Part shown: in pieces, positions 6,851 to 13,531 of the stretch
How positions within the stretch are numbered: the stretch's first letter is position 1
How the letters are laid out: the number at the start of each line of letters is the position of its first letter
Origin: an uncultured Clostridia bacterium
GTDB lineage: Bacteria > Bacillota > Clostridia > Christensenellales > Aristaeellaceae
NCBI GenBank assembly: GCA_946626395.1
Contig: CAMOUF010000050.1
Span: 1 to 15,977 of the forward strand
Reading direction: 5' to 3'
Length of the DNA stretch: 15,977 nt
Translations under genes and position numbers: made by a program
Notes under the pieces: model-generated
What the model was told of the DNA's origin: nothing
What the model saw: only the letters and a program-made list of their open reading frames with translations
The model's database searches: none

Positions 6851-6985
6851 TCAGACGGTCAGTTCCTTCCGGCCACGGTTGCGGCGGCGGGACAGCACCC
6901 GGCGGCCGTTCTTGGTGCTCATGCGGGCACGGAAACCATGCACCTTGTTGCGCTGGCGTTTCTTGGGCTGATAGGTACGTTTCAT
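6851..6985 (-). CDS. rpmH: 50S ribosomal protein L34
   Basis: A 44-residue, very basic protein. It starts [20 protein letters not shown], continues [20 protein letters not shown] and ends ELTV. This is full-length L34, a component of the large ribosomal subunit. The ATG at 6985 has AAGGAG 11 bases upstream and a near-perfect promoter about 90 bases upstream. In most bacteria rpmH sits beside dnaA and oriC. Here the upstream neighbour is a coiled-coil gene and no dnaA or DnaA-box cluster is visible. Confidence 0.97.
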   Translation of the reverse strand: MKRTYQPKKRQRNKVHGFRARMSTKNGRRVLSRRRNRGRKELTV

Positions 6986-7073
6986 GACGACAACAACTCC
7001 TTACTTATTACAAAATGCCCTTTGGACATCTGCTGGCGCATTGTGATCCAATATACCACAAAACAGCCATTAT

Positions 7074-7102
7074 AGTATATCCATCCGGGTCTGTAATGTC
7101 AA
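7074..7102 (-). promoter_or_regulatory. Sigma-A-type promoter of the rpmH-rnpA-yidD-yidC-jag unit
   Basis: On the minus strand, a perfect TTGACA (7097-7102) is followed after 17 bases by TATACT (7074-7079), with TATAAT directly overlapping downstream. The leader to the rpmH start is about 80 bases. This is one of the strongest promoters in the window, as expected for a ribosomal protein gene. Confidence 0.9.
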
Positions 7103-7150
7103 GTGATTTTCCGGCAAGAATCAAAATTTTTCAACGGACGCACCCTAAGA

Positions 7151-7187
7151 AAAAGCAGGAAAAGAGGCTGCTTCCCGGCGTTCCTGC
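7151..7187 (-). terminator. Second terminator-like hairpin upstream of rpmH
   Basis: On the minus strand, GCAGGAA (7181-7187) pairs with TTCCTGC (7155-7161) around a 19-base loop and is followed by TTTTTCTT. It lies about 80 bases beyond the first terminator (7231-7269) and may be a back-up stop protecting the rpmH promoter. The loop is long, so confidence is moderate. Confidence 0.5.
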
Positions 7188-7230
7188 CGTGGTTTTTCTC
7201 TTTTGATCCTTTTTTCCACGCGGACACAAG

Positions 7231-7269
7231 AAAACCAGGGCCGCGGCAAAACGATGCTTCGGCCCCTGG
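7231..7269 (-). terminator. Intrinsic terminator after the coiled-coil gene
   Basis: On the minus strand, CCAGGGGCC (7261-7269) pairs with GGCCCTGG (7235-7242) with one bulged G, followed by TTTTCTTG. It lies about 18 bases after the stop codon at 7287. Confidence 0.8.
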
Positions 7270-7286
7270 GCATACCCTGCTCTTCT

Positions 7287-7910
7287 TTACAGGTTGGTAT
7301 ACTGCTGGCGCAGAGCCCGGACGGCTTCCACCTGCTGGCTCATGCTCATGTCCACCTGCTCCATCAGCTGATTGATGGAATCATGCACCCGGGCGGTATA
7401 GGCTTCGCAGTCCCGATGAGCGCTTTCCAGCATTTCCTGGGCCTCGGCCTGGGCGCGGGCCACGATTTCGCTGTCCGCCACCATCTGCTGGGCGCGGGCC
7501 TGAGCGTCCGCCACCAGGGCGTTGGCCTGGTTCTGGGCGTCGGTCACCATGGCGTTGGCCTGTTCGGTGGCGGAGCGCACGGTCTCGGCGGCGCGGTTCT
7601 GGGCGTCGGTCACCATGGCGTTGGCTTCGCGCTTGGCGTTTTCGATGGCGAAGCGGGCTTCGTCGTTGGCCTTGGTGGTGGTTTCCTCAGCAATGCGGTT
7701 GCTTTCGGAGATAATGGTTTCTTCCTGGTCAATGATGGTCTTGGCGTTCTGCACGTCCACGGGAATGCTCTCCTCCAGGCGGCGCATGAGGCTGGAGAAT
7801 TCTTCCTTGTCCAGCATGATGCGTTTGTAGAAGGGCACAGTTTTGGCTTCCGCGATCATCTGCTCCATACGGTCCAGCAGTTCAAAGGTCATCAAACGTT
7901 TGGTAGACAT
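7287..7910 (-). CDS. DivIVA-like / ATPase-subunit-like coiled-coil protein with hendecad repeats
   Basis: A 207-residue soluble protein that is almost entirely predicted helix. After MSTKRLMTFELLDRMEQMI and FYKRIMLDKEEFSSLMRRLE, residues 96-161 form about six consecutive 11-residue repeats of the type AxAMVxDAQxx (repeat starts near 96, 107, 118, 129, 140 and 151). Such hendecads favour a nearly straight or right-handed coiled coil. At the DNA level a 31-base stretch is exactly repeated 66 bases apart (7529-7559 and 7595-7625). Similar proteins near coaD in Clostridia are often labelled ATPase or DivIVA-like, without proof. The ATG at 7910 has AAAGGAGG upstream. It follows coaD by 30 bases and ends the rsmD-coaD unit. 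The role is unknown; a structural or division-linked scaffold is a guess. Confidence 0.85.
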   Translation of the reverse strand: MSTKRLMTFELLDRMEQMIAEAKTVPFYKRIMLDKEEFSSLMRRLEESIPVDVQNAKTIIDQEETIISESNRIAEETTTKANDEARFAIENAKREANAMVTDAQNRAAETVRSATEQANAMVTDAQNQANALVADAQARAQQMVADSEIVARAQAEAQEMLESAHRDCEAYTARVHDSINQLMEQVDMSMSQQVEAVRALRQQYTNL

Positions 7911-7940
7911 AGGGAATCCTCCTTTAATTGATCGTTTTTA

Positions 7941-8453
7941 TCAGGGGCGAAAGGCGGCCAGGATATCCGGCAGCGCCTGTGAGGGAACAAAGGGAGACAG
8001 ATCCGCGCCGAACTGGGCCAATTGACGGACCATGCTGGCGCTGATATCCTCGGCACCCGGGGACGCGGGCAAAAAGATCGTTTCCAGGGCGGGGTTCAGG
8101 CGGTGATTGATATGGGCCATAGTGGTTTCGCTGGCCAGGTCGGCGGCGCCCCGGATCCCCCGCACCACCACCCGGATGCCCGTTTCCCTTGTCAGTTCCG
8201 CCAGCAGCCCGCCGTAGGCGATCACCCGCACATTGGGGATTTCTTCGCAGCAGCGCCGCAGCATCTCCACCCGCTTTTCCACCGGGAAGCAGCCCTGCTT
8301 TTCGGGGTTATGCAGCACCCCCACCACCACCGTGTCAAACATTCCGGCGGCCCTGCGGATCATATCCATGTGGCCCAGGGTGACGGGGTCAAAGGAGCCG
8401 GGATAGAGACAGCAGGTGCCGGGATAATCGGAAGCGTGAAAAAGCTCAGTCAT
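7941..8453 (-). CDS. coaD: Phosphopantetheine adenylyltransferase
   Basis: A 170-residue enzyme of the nucleotidyltransferase superfamily. It transfers AMP from ATP to 4'-phosphopantetheine, the penultimate step of coenzyme A synthesis. Visible motifs are YPGSFDPVTLGHMDMIRRA (the TxGH catalytic motif at 25-28), VVVRGIRGAADL (97-105) and EDISASMVRQLA (usually SSS/SST in the family). About 14 extra residues (MTELFHASDYPGTC) precede the usual start of PPAT. No closer start codon exists, and GGAGAAGGAGA precedes the ATG at 8453, so the extension looks real. The start overlaps the end of rsmD by 8 bases, a frequent pairing, implying coupled translation. Confidence 0.96.
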   Translation of the reverse strand: MTELFHASDYPGTCCLYPGSFDPVTLGHMDMIRRAAGMFDTVVVGVLHNPEKQGCFPVEKRVEMLRRCCEEIPNVRVIAYGGLLAELTRETGIRVVVRGIRGAADLASETTMAHINHRLNPALETIFLPASPGAEDISASMVRQLAQFGADLSPFVPSQALPDILAAFRP

Positions 8454-9012
8454 TCTCCTTCTCCCCTTCCTCCGTCCGGTAAAAGCCCACGCCCGCCGCG
8501 CCGTATTCCCGATGATCCATGAGGATAAGCGGCGGCAGGATTTCCGGCGGCGTTTCCCGGCCGTGCTCCACGATCACCGTGCCCTCTTTTTTCAGCAGCC
8601 CGGCCTCCATGATGGCCTGGCACACCGGCACGGTGGACATACGGTAGGGCGGGTCCAGAAAGATCAAATCAAAGCCGTCGCCGTTTTTTTGCAGGGCGGA
8701 CAGGGCGGCAGTGTCCTTCATGCGCAGGAGCCTGACCCGGCTGCCCACCCCCAGGGCAACGATATTTTCCTGAATTGCCTGGCAGGCCTTGGCGCTGATA
8801 TCGCAGATCACAGCGCTGTCCGCCCCCCGGCTGACGGCCTCCAGGGCCAGCGCGCCGCTGCCGCCGTACAGATCCAGCACCCGCGCGCCGTATACCCGGC
8901 TGCCCAGAATGGAAAACACCGCTTCCTTCACCCGGTCCGCCGTGGGGCGGGTGTCCATGCCCTCGGGCGCTTTCAATTTCCGGGAGCGCATTTCACCGGC
9001 AATGATTCGCAT
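8446..9012 (-). CDS. rsmD: 16S rRNA (guanine(966)-N2)-methyltransferase RsmD
   Basis: A 188-residue Rossmann-fold SAM-dependent methyltransferase with the RsmD signature set. The set comprises MRIIAGEMRSRKLKAPEG, RPTADRVKEAVFSIL (22-36), the SAM-binding VLDLYGGSGALALEAVSRGA (45-64) and the catalytic DLIFLDPPY (DPPY at 120-123). It methylates G966 of 16S rRNA during 30S maturation. The ATG at 9012 shares one base with the stop of the upstream membrane protein (TGATG), and the 3' end overlaps coaD. The three genes therefore form a tightly coupled unit. Confidence 0.96.
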   Translation of the reverse strand: MRIIAGEMRSRKLKAPEGMDTRPTADRVKEAVFSILGSRVYGARVLDLYGGSGALALEAVSRGADSAVICDISAKACQAIQENIVALGVGSRVRLLRMKDTAALSALQKNGDGFDLIFLDPPYRMSTVPVCQAIMEAGLLKKEGTVIVEHGRETPPEILPPLILMDHREYGAAGVGFYRTEEGEKEND

Positions 9013-9755
9013 CAGATCAGCTCGTTCTTCTTTTCGGCGCGCGCCTGGCGGGCCTTGATGGCCTTTTGCTTTTTCCGCTGGGCGCGTTTATTGTTATGGG
9101 AAATATCGCCGTGGATCATGGCCCGGGTACGGGGACCGGTCATGTATCCGATGGGGAAGCCCACCAGCGGCATGCAGGCCAGCAGGGGGCTCAGGCGGTC
9201 CACCAGCAGCAGGGCGTCGGCGTTGTCCGCGGTGGCAATATTGGCGAAGGGGAACACCAGGATTCGGCTCACCATCCTCAGCACGTCCATCACGCCCAGG
9301 GAAACCTGGCGCTGATAATACTGAAGCGGCGCGGTCAATTCCTCCTGGCTTTCAAAGCTGGACACCCAGCGGGGCAGCGATTGAAGAACATACACCTGCT
9401 TTTGCGCCGTAAGGGCGTGGGGCAGCGTCAGAAGCACCAGGGGAACCGCCGCCACCAGGGCGATGCATACACCTTTTAAAGGATGATAGCACCGCTGCTT
9501 TTCCTTTGCGTCCACAGGATTGCCCGCTTCCTGACGAGCATAGGCGATTTCGCCGTAAGCCACTTCATTTTCCCCCAGGCGGGCGCCGTCCATGTACACG
9601 ATCATGGCGCAGATCAGCACCATCAGCAGGTTCAACGCCAGCCGCACCGCCGTGCCGCCGATCTGCAAAGCGCTGCCCACCACCAGATACAGGAAGGCGA
9701 ACATGAAATAATACAGCATGAGCTTCAGGCTCTTTTTTACCGCCGCCCCGTCCAT
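9012..9755 (-). CDS. Multi-spanning membrane protein of unknown function
   Basis: A 247-residue protein with about five hydrophobic segments (roughly 12-30, 36-55, 94-113, 152-172 and 186-206). Between TM2 and TM3 lies a polar loop (GENEVAYGEIAYARQEAGNP). The cytosolic C-terminal tail is long and basic (about 208-245, rich in Lys, Arg and Ala: NNKRAQRKKQKAIKARQARA). I do not recognise a family. The tail could contact RNA, ribosomes or acidic lipids. The ATG at 9755 has AAAGGAAA upstream, and its stop overlaps rsmD. Co-transcription with rsmD-coaD is likely, but the functional link is unknown. Confidence 0.8.
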   Translation of the reverse strand: MDGAAVKKSLKLMLYYFMFAFLYLVVGSALQIGGTAVRLALNLLMVLICAMIVYMDGARLGENEVAYGEIAYARQEAGNPVDAKEKQRCYHPLKGVCIALVAAVPLVLLTLPHALTAQKQVYVLQSLPRWVSSFESQEELTAPLQYYQRQVSLGVMDVLRMVSRILVFPFANIATADNADALLLVDRLSPLLACMPLVGFPIGYMTGPRTRAMIHGDISHNNKRAQRKKQKAIKARQARAEKKNELI

Positions 9756-9779
9756 GGGATTTCCTTTCAGGTACGGCTT

Positions 9780-9824
9780 TTAAATCAGGGGGCGGGCGGT
9801 CTTTTTCTTGGTTTGATTCTGCAT
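9780..9824 (-). CDS. Possible 14-residue small ORF between alr and the membrane protein gene
   Basis: ATG at 9824 encodes MQNQTKKKTARPLI and then TAA. A GGAG lies about 6 bases upstream, and the stop is 24 bases before the membrane protein start. The peptide is basic and too short to classify. It could be a translated leader, a small protein, or chance. Reported because of the plausible ribosome site and position. Confidence 0.25.
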   Translation of the reverse strand: MQNQTKKKTARPLI

Positions 9825-9852
9825 AGCAAGCTCCGTCTGTCCGTGTTCAAAA

Positions 9853-9886
9853 GCAAATTCGGCCTGTCACCTTGGCCTTGGAATTA
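9853..9886 (-). terminator. Weak terminator-like hairpin at the end of alr
   Basis: On the minus strand, AATTC and GGCC (9881-9885 and 9874-9877, split by three unpaired bases) pair with GGCC and GAATT (9861-9864 and 9856-9860). The hairpin is followed by TGCTTTTG and overlaps the alr stop codon. The T tract is short, so partial read-through into the membrane protein-rsmD-coaD unit is likely. Confidence 0.4.
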
Positions 9887-10999
9887 TTTTTCTTCACCCA
9901 CGTACACGATGGGCACCCGGGCCGTGGCGGCCAACAGCATTTCATAGCTGATGGTGCCCGCCCAGCCCGCCATTTCCTCGGCGGTGATTTCGTCGTTTCC
10001 CTGACGCCCCAGCAGCACCGCCGACGCGCCCAGGGCGCGGTCCGCCTGGGGAACATCCGTCACATCCACCATGATCTGGTCCATGCATACCCGGCCCAGC
10101 ACCGGGCAGCGCCTGCCGCCGATGAGCACCTGGGCTTTTCCGGACAGGGCCCGATGGTAGCCGTCGCCGTAGCCCACGGGCAGGGTCGCCACCAGCATGG
10201 GATGGGTGGCCTGAAAGGTGCAGCCGTAGCTGACGCAGGCCCCGGCGGGGATTTCCTTTACATACACGATTTCCGTATGCCAGCTCAGCGCCGGGGTCAG
10301 CTTTGGGGCGCTGGGCACCGTGGCGCAGCCGTAAAGGGAAATGCCCTCCCGCACCATATCAAAGCGGGCCTCAGGGAACCGGAAGCCCGCCGCGCTGGCG
10401 GAGGCGTGAACCAGAATACCCGGAGGCAGCATGTTCAGCAGCCGGTCAAAGGCGCTGATCTGCTGCCGGGAATAGGCTTCGCTTTCCCCGTCGGCGTCGG
10501 CAAAATGGGTGAACGCGCCGGTGAGCTTCACATGGGGACACTGTTCCAAAGCGTCCAATACCGCTTTCAGTTCTTCTTCCGTGCGCACGCCGATGCGGCC
10601 CATGCCGGTGTCGCATTTTAAATGAATTTGCGCGTCCGTGCCCAGCCGTTTTGCCGCGTCCTCCAGCAGCATCACCCGCTCCGGGTCGAAGGCCGCCTGG
10701 GTCAAACGGTTTCTTACGCTGGCTTCCGCGCCCCGGGCGTTCACCGCCCCCAGCACCAGGATGGGGGCCTCCACCCCTGCCTGGCGCAGCCTCTCCCCCT
10801 CCTCGGGGATGGCCACGCCCAGCCAGTCCGCGCCGGATTTCAAAGCTGTCTTTGCCACGTGCTCCAGCCCATGCCCATAGGCATTGGCCTTGACCACCGC
10901 CATCATATGGGGGGTGGGCGCGATGGCCTGCTTCAGTTTCGTGGTGTTGGCCGCAATGGCCCGCAAATCCACCTGGATGTACGTTCCTCGATACTGCAA
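9884..10999 (-). CDS. alr: Alanine racemase
   Basis: A 371-residue PLP enzyme interconverting L- and D-alanine, feeding D-Ala to peptidoglycan. The N-terminal TIM barrel carries MMAVVKANAYGHG with the PLP lysine (Lys37). Further marks are LKCDTGMGRIG, GAFTHFADAD, and VSYGCTF with the second catalytic base (Tyr258). GYGDGYHRALSGKAQVLIGG and GRVCMDQIMVDVT mark the C-terminal beta domain. I prefer the TTG at 10999, because GGAGG lies 5 bases upstream and MQYRGTYIQVDLRAI is a typical opening. The alternative is GTG at 11011, four codons longer, with a weaker AAGGG site. The gene has its own extended -10 promoter and shares the D-Ala pathway with ddl about 3.3 kb upstream. Confidence 0.96.
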   Translation of the reverse strand: MQYRGTYIQVDLRAIAANTTKLKQAIAPTPHMMAVVKANAYGHGLEHVAKTALKSGADWLGVAIPEEGERLRQAGVEAPILVLGAVNARGAEASVRNRLTQAAFDPERVMLLEDAAKRLGTDAQIHLKCDTGMGRIGVRTEEELKAVLDALEQCPHVKLTGAFTHFADADGESEAYSRQQISAFDRLLNMLPPGILVHASASAAGFRFPEARFDMVREGISLYGCATVPSAPKLTPALSWHTEIVYVKEIPAGACVSYGCTFQATHPMLVATLPVGYGDGYHRALSGKAQVLIGGRRCPVLGRVCMDQIMVDVTDVPQADRALGASAVLLGRQGNDEITAEEMAGWAGTISYEMLLAATARVPIVYVGEEK

Positions 11000-11050
11000 T
11001 CCTGCCTCCACGATCCCTTGCCGGAAATGAACCCCAAAGGGGTTTTATTT

Positions 11051-11080
11051 ATTATATCATACTATCGCCGTTCATGCCAG
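11051..11080 (-). promoter_or_regulatory. Extended -10 promoter for alr
   Basis: On the minus strand, TGATATAAT contains a perfect TATAAT (11051-11056) with the TG extension. An imperfect -35 box, CTGGCA (11075-11080), lies 18 bases upstream. A 14-base palindrome, GAAAAATATTTTTC (11080-11093), abuts the -35 box and could be an operator. A short hairpin, AACCCC/GGGGTT (11030-11044), lies in the leader. Confidence 0.65.
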
Positions 11081-11116
11081 AAAAATATTTTTCAGCGTCG
11101 GCGTGAGGTTACCTTC

Positions 11117-11674
11117 TTATTCCGCCAGCCCAGCCCGGAAGGCCTTCAGGTTGGTTTCCAACGTCTTTTGGGGCACGCAGGCGGCGATGGCGCTTTCCCA
11201 TTTTTCCTTCGGCCAATCCAGGAACCGGGCCAGCACCCCCAGCAGCACGATATTGACAGCCCGTCCGCTGCCCGCGTCCTCGGCCAGCTTTAAGGCGTCC
11301 AGGAGCACGGTTTTTTCGTTGGCAGGGTTCTGCTTGGGGTAGGCGGTGTTGCCCATGATCACCGGCATGGGCAGGATTTCCTGGGTATTGGAGATCAGCA
11401 CGCCCCCGGGCTTCAAGAAATATTCCGCCCGCAGGGCTTCCAGCTTTTCAAAGCTCATCACGAAGTCCGCTTCCCCGGGGTCCACCAGGGGAGAATGAAC
11501 ATCCTCCCCGATGCGCACGTGGGTGATCACGCTGCCGCCCCGCTGGCTCATGCCGTGCACCTCGCTGACCTTCACGTTTTCTCCCATGTCCAGGGCCAGA
11601 TAGCCCAGAATTTTACTGGTGAGCAGGATGCCCTGGCCGCCCACGCCCACGATAATGATATTGGTATTTTTCAT
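11117..11674 (-). CDS. iorB: Indolepyruvate:ferredoxin oxidoreductase, beta subunit
   Basis: A 185-residue protein of the pyruvate:ferredoxin oxidoreductase gamma-type domain. It opens with MKNTNIIIVGVGGQGILLTS (GxGGQG motif) and continues KVSEVHGMSQRGGSVITHVRIG and MSFEKLEALRAEYFLKPGG. This is the standard IorB pattern. With IorA it oxidatively decarboxylates aryl 2-oxoacids (indolepyruvate, phenylpyruvate) to aryl acyl-CoA with reduced ferredoxin. The open frame extends to 11740, but the ATG at 11674 shares its A with the iorA TAA stop (TAATG) and has GGAGGCGAGGA upstream, so that start is clear. No acyl-CoA ligase gene follows, although one often does in archaea and some bacteria. Confidence 0.94.
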   Translation of the reverse strand: MKNTNIIIVGVGGQGILLTSKILGYLALDMGENVKVSEVHGMSQRGGSVITHVRIGEDVHSPLVDPGEADFVMSFEKLEALRAEYFLKPGGVLISNTQEILPMPVIMGNTAYPKQNPANEKTVLLDALKLAEDAGSGRAVNIVLLGVLARFLDWPKEKWESAIAACVPQKTLETNLKAFRAGLAE

Positions 11675-13389
11675 TATTCCTCGCCTCCCTGAATGGCTCC
11701 GAAGGGGCACACCTGCTTGCACAGGCCGCAGCCCACGCACAGGGTATGGTCGATCACCACGCCTTTCTCCGTCCTTTGCAGCGCCGGGCAGCCCAGCTTC
11801 ATGCAGGCCCCGCAGTTGTGGCAGCCGTCAATATGGGAGGGCTCCTTCCTGCGCTTATCCAGCAGGGCGCAGGGCCGCCGGGCGATCACCACGGACACGT
11901 GGTCAGCCTGGGTTTCTTCCTTCAAAATCTGGGTGAACTGCTTTAAATCGTGGGGGTCGCACACCCGCACGGTGGCGCCGATGGCTTCGCACAGGGCTTC
12001 CAGGTTCAGCTGCGGCGCGGGTTCGCCCAGAATATTCTTGCCGGAAGCGGGGTTCTGCTGGTGGCCCGTCATGCCGGTGATGCGGTTGTCCAGGATCACG
12101 GTGGTGGTGGACGCGCCGCCGTACACCGCGTCGATCAGGGGGGGGACGCCGCTGTGGATGAAGGTGGAATCCCCCAGCACCGCCACGGCCTTCTTGGAAA
12201 ATTCCTTGCCCCTGGCCTTTTCCGCGCCATGGGCCATGCCCACGGACGCGCCCATGCACAGGGTTGAATCCATCAGGTTGATGGGCGGCAGGGCGCACAG
12301 GGTATAGCAGCCGATATCCCCAAACACAGTCAGGCCCAGCTTCTTCATGGCAAAGAAGGTGGCCCGATGGGGGCAGCCGGGACAGAGCACCGGCGGCCGT
12401 CCGGGCAGGGCCGCTTCCTGGGGGGCTTCCGCGCCGTCTCCAAAGAGCTGGCGGATTCTGGCGGCGGACAGTTCGCCCTGGAGGCCGGTCTTTTCCTTGC
12501 CGGACACTTCGATGCCCATATTGCGGATGTCCCGCTCGAACACGGGCTCCAATTCCTCGATGACCACCAGCTTGTCCACCTGGGCGGCAAAATCCCGGAT
12601 GAGCTTTTCAGGCAGGGGATAGGTGAGCCCCAGCTTTAATACGCTGGCTTCCGGCAGCGCTTCCCGCACATACTGGTACACCACGCCGCCGCAGACCACG
12701 CCCAGCTTTTTATCCCGGATTTCCACCCGGTTGACGGGCAGAGTGTTGGCGTCCTCCGCCAGCTTCTTTTCCCGCTCCTCCACCACGATATGGCGCTTCC
12801 GGGCCATGCCGGGCATCATCACATATTTCATGGGGTTCTTTTCGTAGTCCTTAAGGGGCTTTTCCTCCCTTTCCCCCACAGCAACGGGCGAGCGGGAATG
12901 GGCCAGGCGGGTGGTCAGGCGCAGGAACACGGGCGTGTCATACTGCTCGGACAGGTCATAGGCCAGCTTGGTATAGTCCAGGCATTCCTGGCTGTCGGCG
13001 GGCTCCAGCACCGGGATATGGCTGGCCCGGGCGATCATGCGGGTGTCCTGCTCGTTCTGGCTGGAATGCATGAAGGGGTCGTCCGCCGCGGCAATCACCA
13101 GGCCCGCGTTGACGCCGGTATAGGCGGCGGTATACAGCGGGTCCGCCGCCACGTTGACGCCCACGTGCTTCATGCAGGAAAGGGCCCGGGCCCCCACCAT
13201 GGCAGCGCCGAAGCTGGTTTCCACAGCCACCTTTTCATTGGGCGACCATTGGCAGTTCATTTCCGGATACTTGGCGCAGAATTCCGTTATTTCCGTGCTG
13301 GGCGTGCCGGGATAGCTGTTCACCACCCGAACCCCCGCTTCCCAGGCCCCCCGGGCCACGGCCTCGTTGCCGATCATCAGTTTTTTCAT
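11674..13389 (-). CDS. iorA: Indolepyruvate:ferredoxin oxidoreductase, alpha subunit
   Basis: A 571-residue enzyme subunit (family about 580-610). The N-terminal pyrimidine-binding domain (residues about 1-170) opens MKKLMIGNEAVARGAWEAGV with VVNSYPGTPSTEI. CPGCPHRATFF (336-346) and GDIGCYTLCALPPI lead into the TPP-binding domain, with GDSTFIHSG (406-414) and LDNRITGMTG (433-442). Two 4Fe-4S sites end the protein: Cys523/526/529/534 and Cys551/554/557/561. The enzyme is oxygen-sensitive and works in amino acid fermentation or, in reverse, in aromatic amino acid synthesis. The ATG at 13389 has GAGGAA about 8 bases upstream. It is coupled to iorB. Confidence 0.96.
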   Translation of the reverse strand: MKKLMIGNEAVARGAWEAGVRVVNSYPGTPSTEITEFCAKYPEMNCQWSPNEKVAVETSFGAAMVGARALSCMKHVGVNVAADPLYTAAYTGVNAGLVIAAADDPFMHSSQNEQDTRMIARASHIPVLEPADSQECLDYTKLAYDLSEQYDTPVFLRLTTRLAHSRSPVAVGEREEKPLKDYEKNPMKYVMMPGMARKRHIVVEEREKKLAEDANTLPVNRVEIRDKKLGVVCGGVVYQYVREALPEASVLKLGLTYPLPEKLIRDFAAQVDKLVVIEELEPVFERDIRNMGIEVSGKEKTGLQGELSAARIRQLFGDGAEAPQEAALPGRPPVLCPGCPHRATFFAMKKLGLTVFGDIGCYTLCALPPINLMDSTLCMGASVGMAHGAEKARGKEFSKKAVAVLGDSTFIHSGVPPLIDAVYGGASTTTVILDNRITGMTGHQQNPASGKNILGEPAPQLNLEALCEAIGATVRVCDPHDLKQFTQILKEETQADHVSVVIARRPCALLDKRRKEPSHIDGCHNCGACMKLGCPALQRTEKGVVIDHTLCVGCGLCKQVCPFGAIQGGEE

Positions 13390-13412
13390 GGAGTATTCCT
13401 CACTTATTATTG

Positions 13413-13498
13413 CCCGCCTGCGGCGGGTTTGTATGCGTGTTTCGCTCCCGTTTCTATGCAGCGGAAAGCAGAGAACGGTTCAAGTTATAAGTATATCA
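13413..13498 (-). promoter_or_regulatory. Probable extended -10 promoter and leader hairpin of iorAB
   Basis: On the minus strand, TGATATACT (TATACT at 13490-13495, TG extension at 13497-13498) fits an extended -10 element; no good -35 box is visible. The leader contains a GC-rich hairpin, CCCGCC/GGCGGG with a 3-base loop (13413-13427), ending about 24 bases before the iorA start. Confidence 0.5.
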
Positions 13499-13531
13499 AA
13501 GAAAGGCCCAAAAGAAAAGTTTTTAATTTGT

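Noticed and set aside
7000..7290. Replication origin beside rpmH
   Set aside because: No TTATCCACA-type DnaA boxes and no AT-rich unwinding region; the space holds terminators and one promoter.
7203..7931. Plus-strand frame opposite the coiled-coil gene with repeated GVGHHGVG-like words
   Set aside because: The repeats are the reverse complement of the hendecad codons; the minus-strand frame has the good ribosome site and coherent helix.
11030..11044. AACCCC/GGGGTT hairpin as the iorAB terminator
   Set aside because: It lies downstream of the alr promoter and has no T tract on the minus strand.
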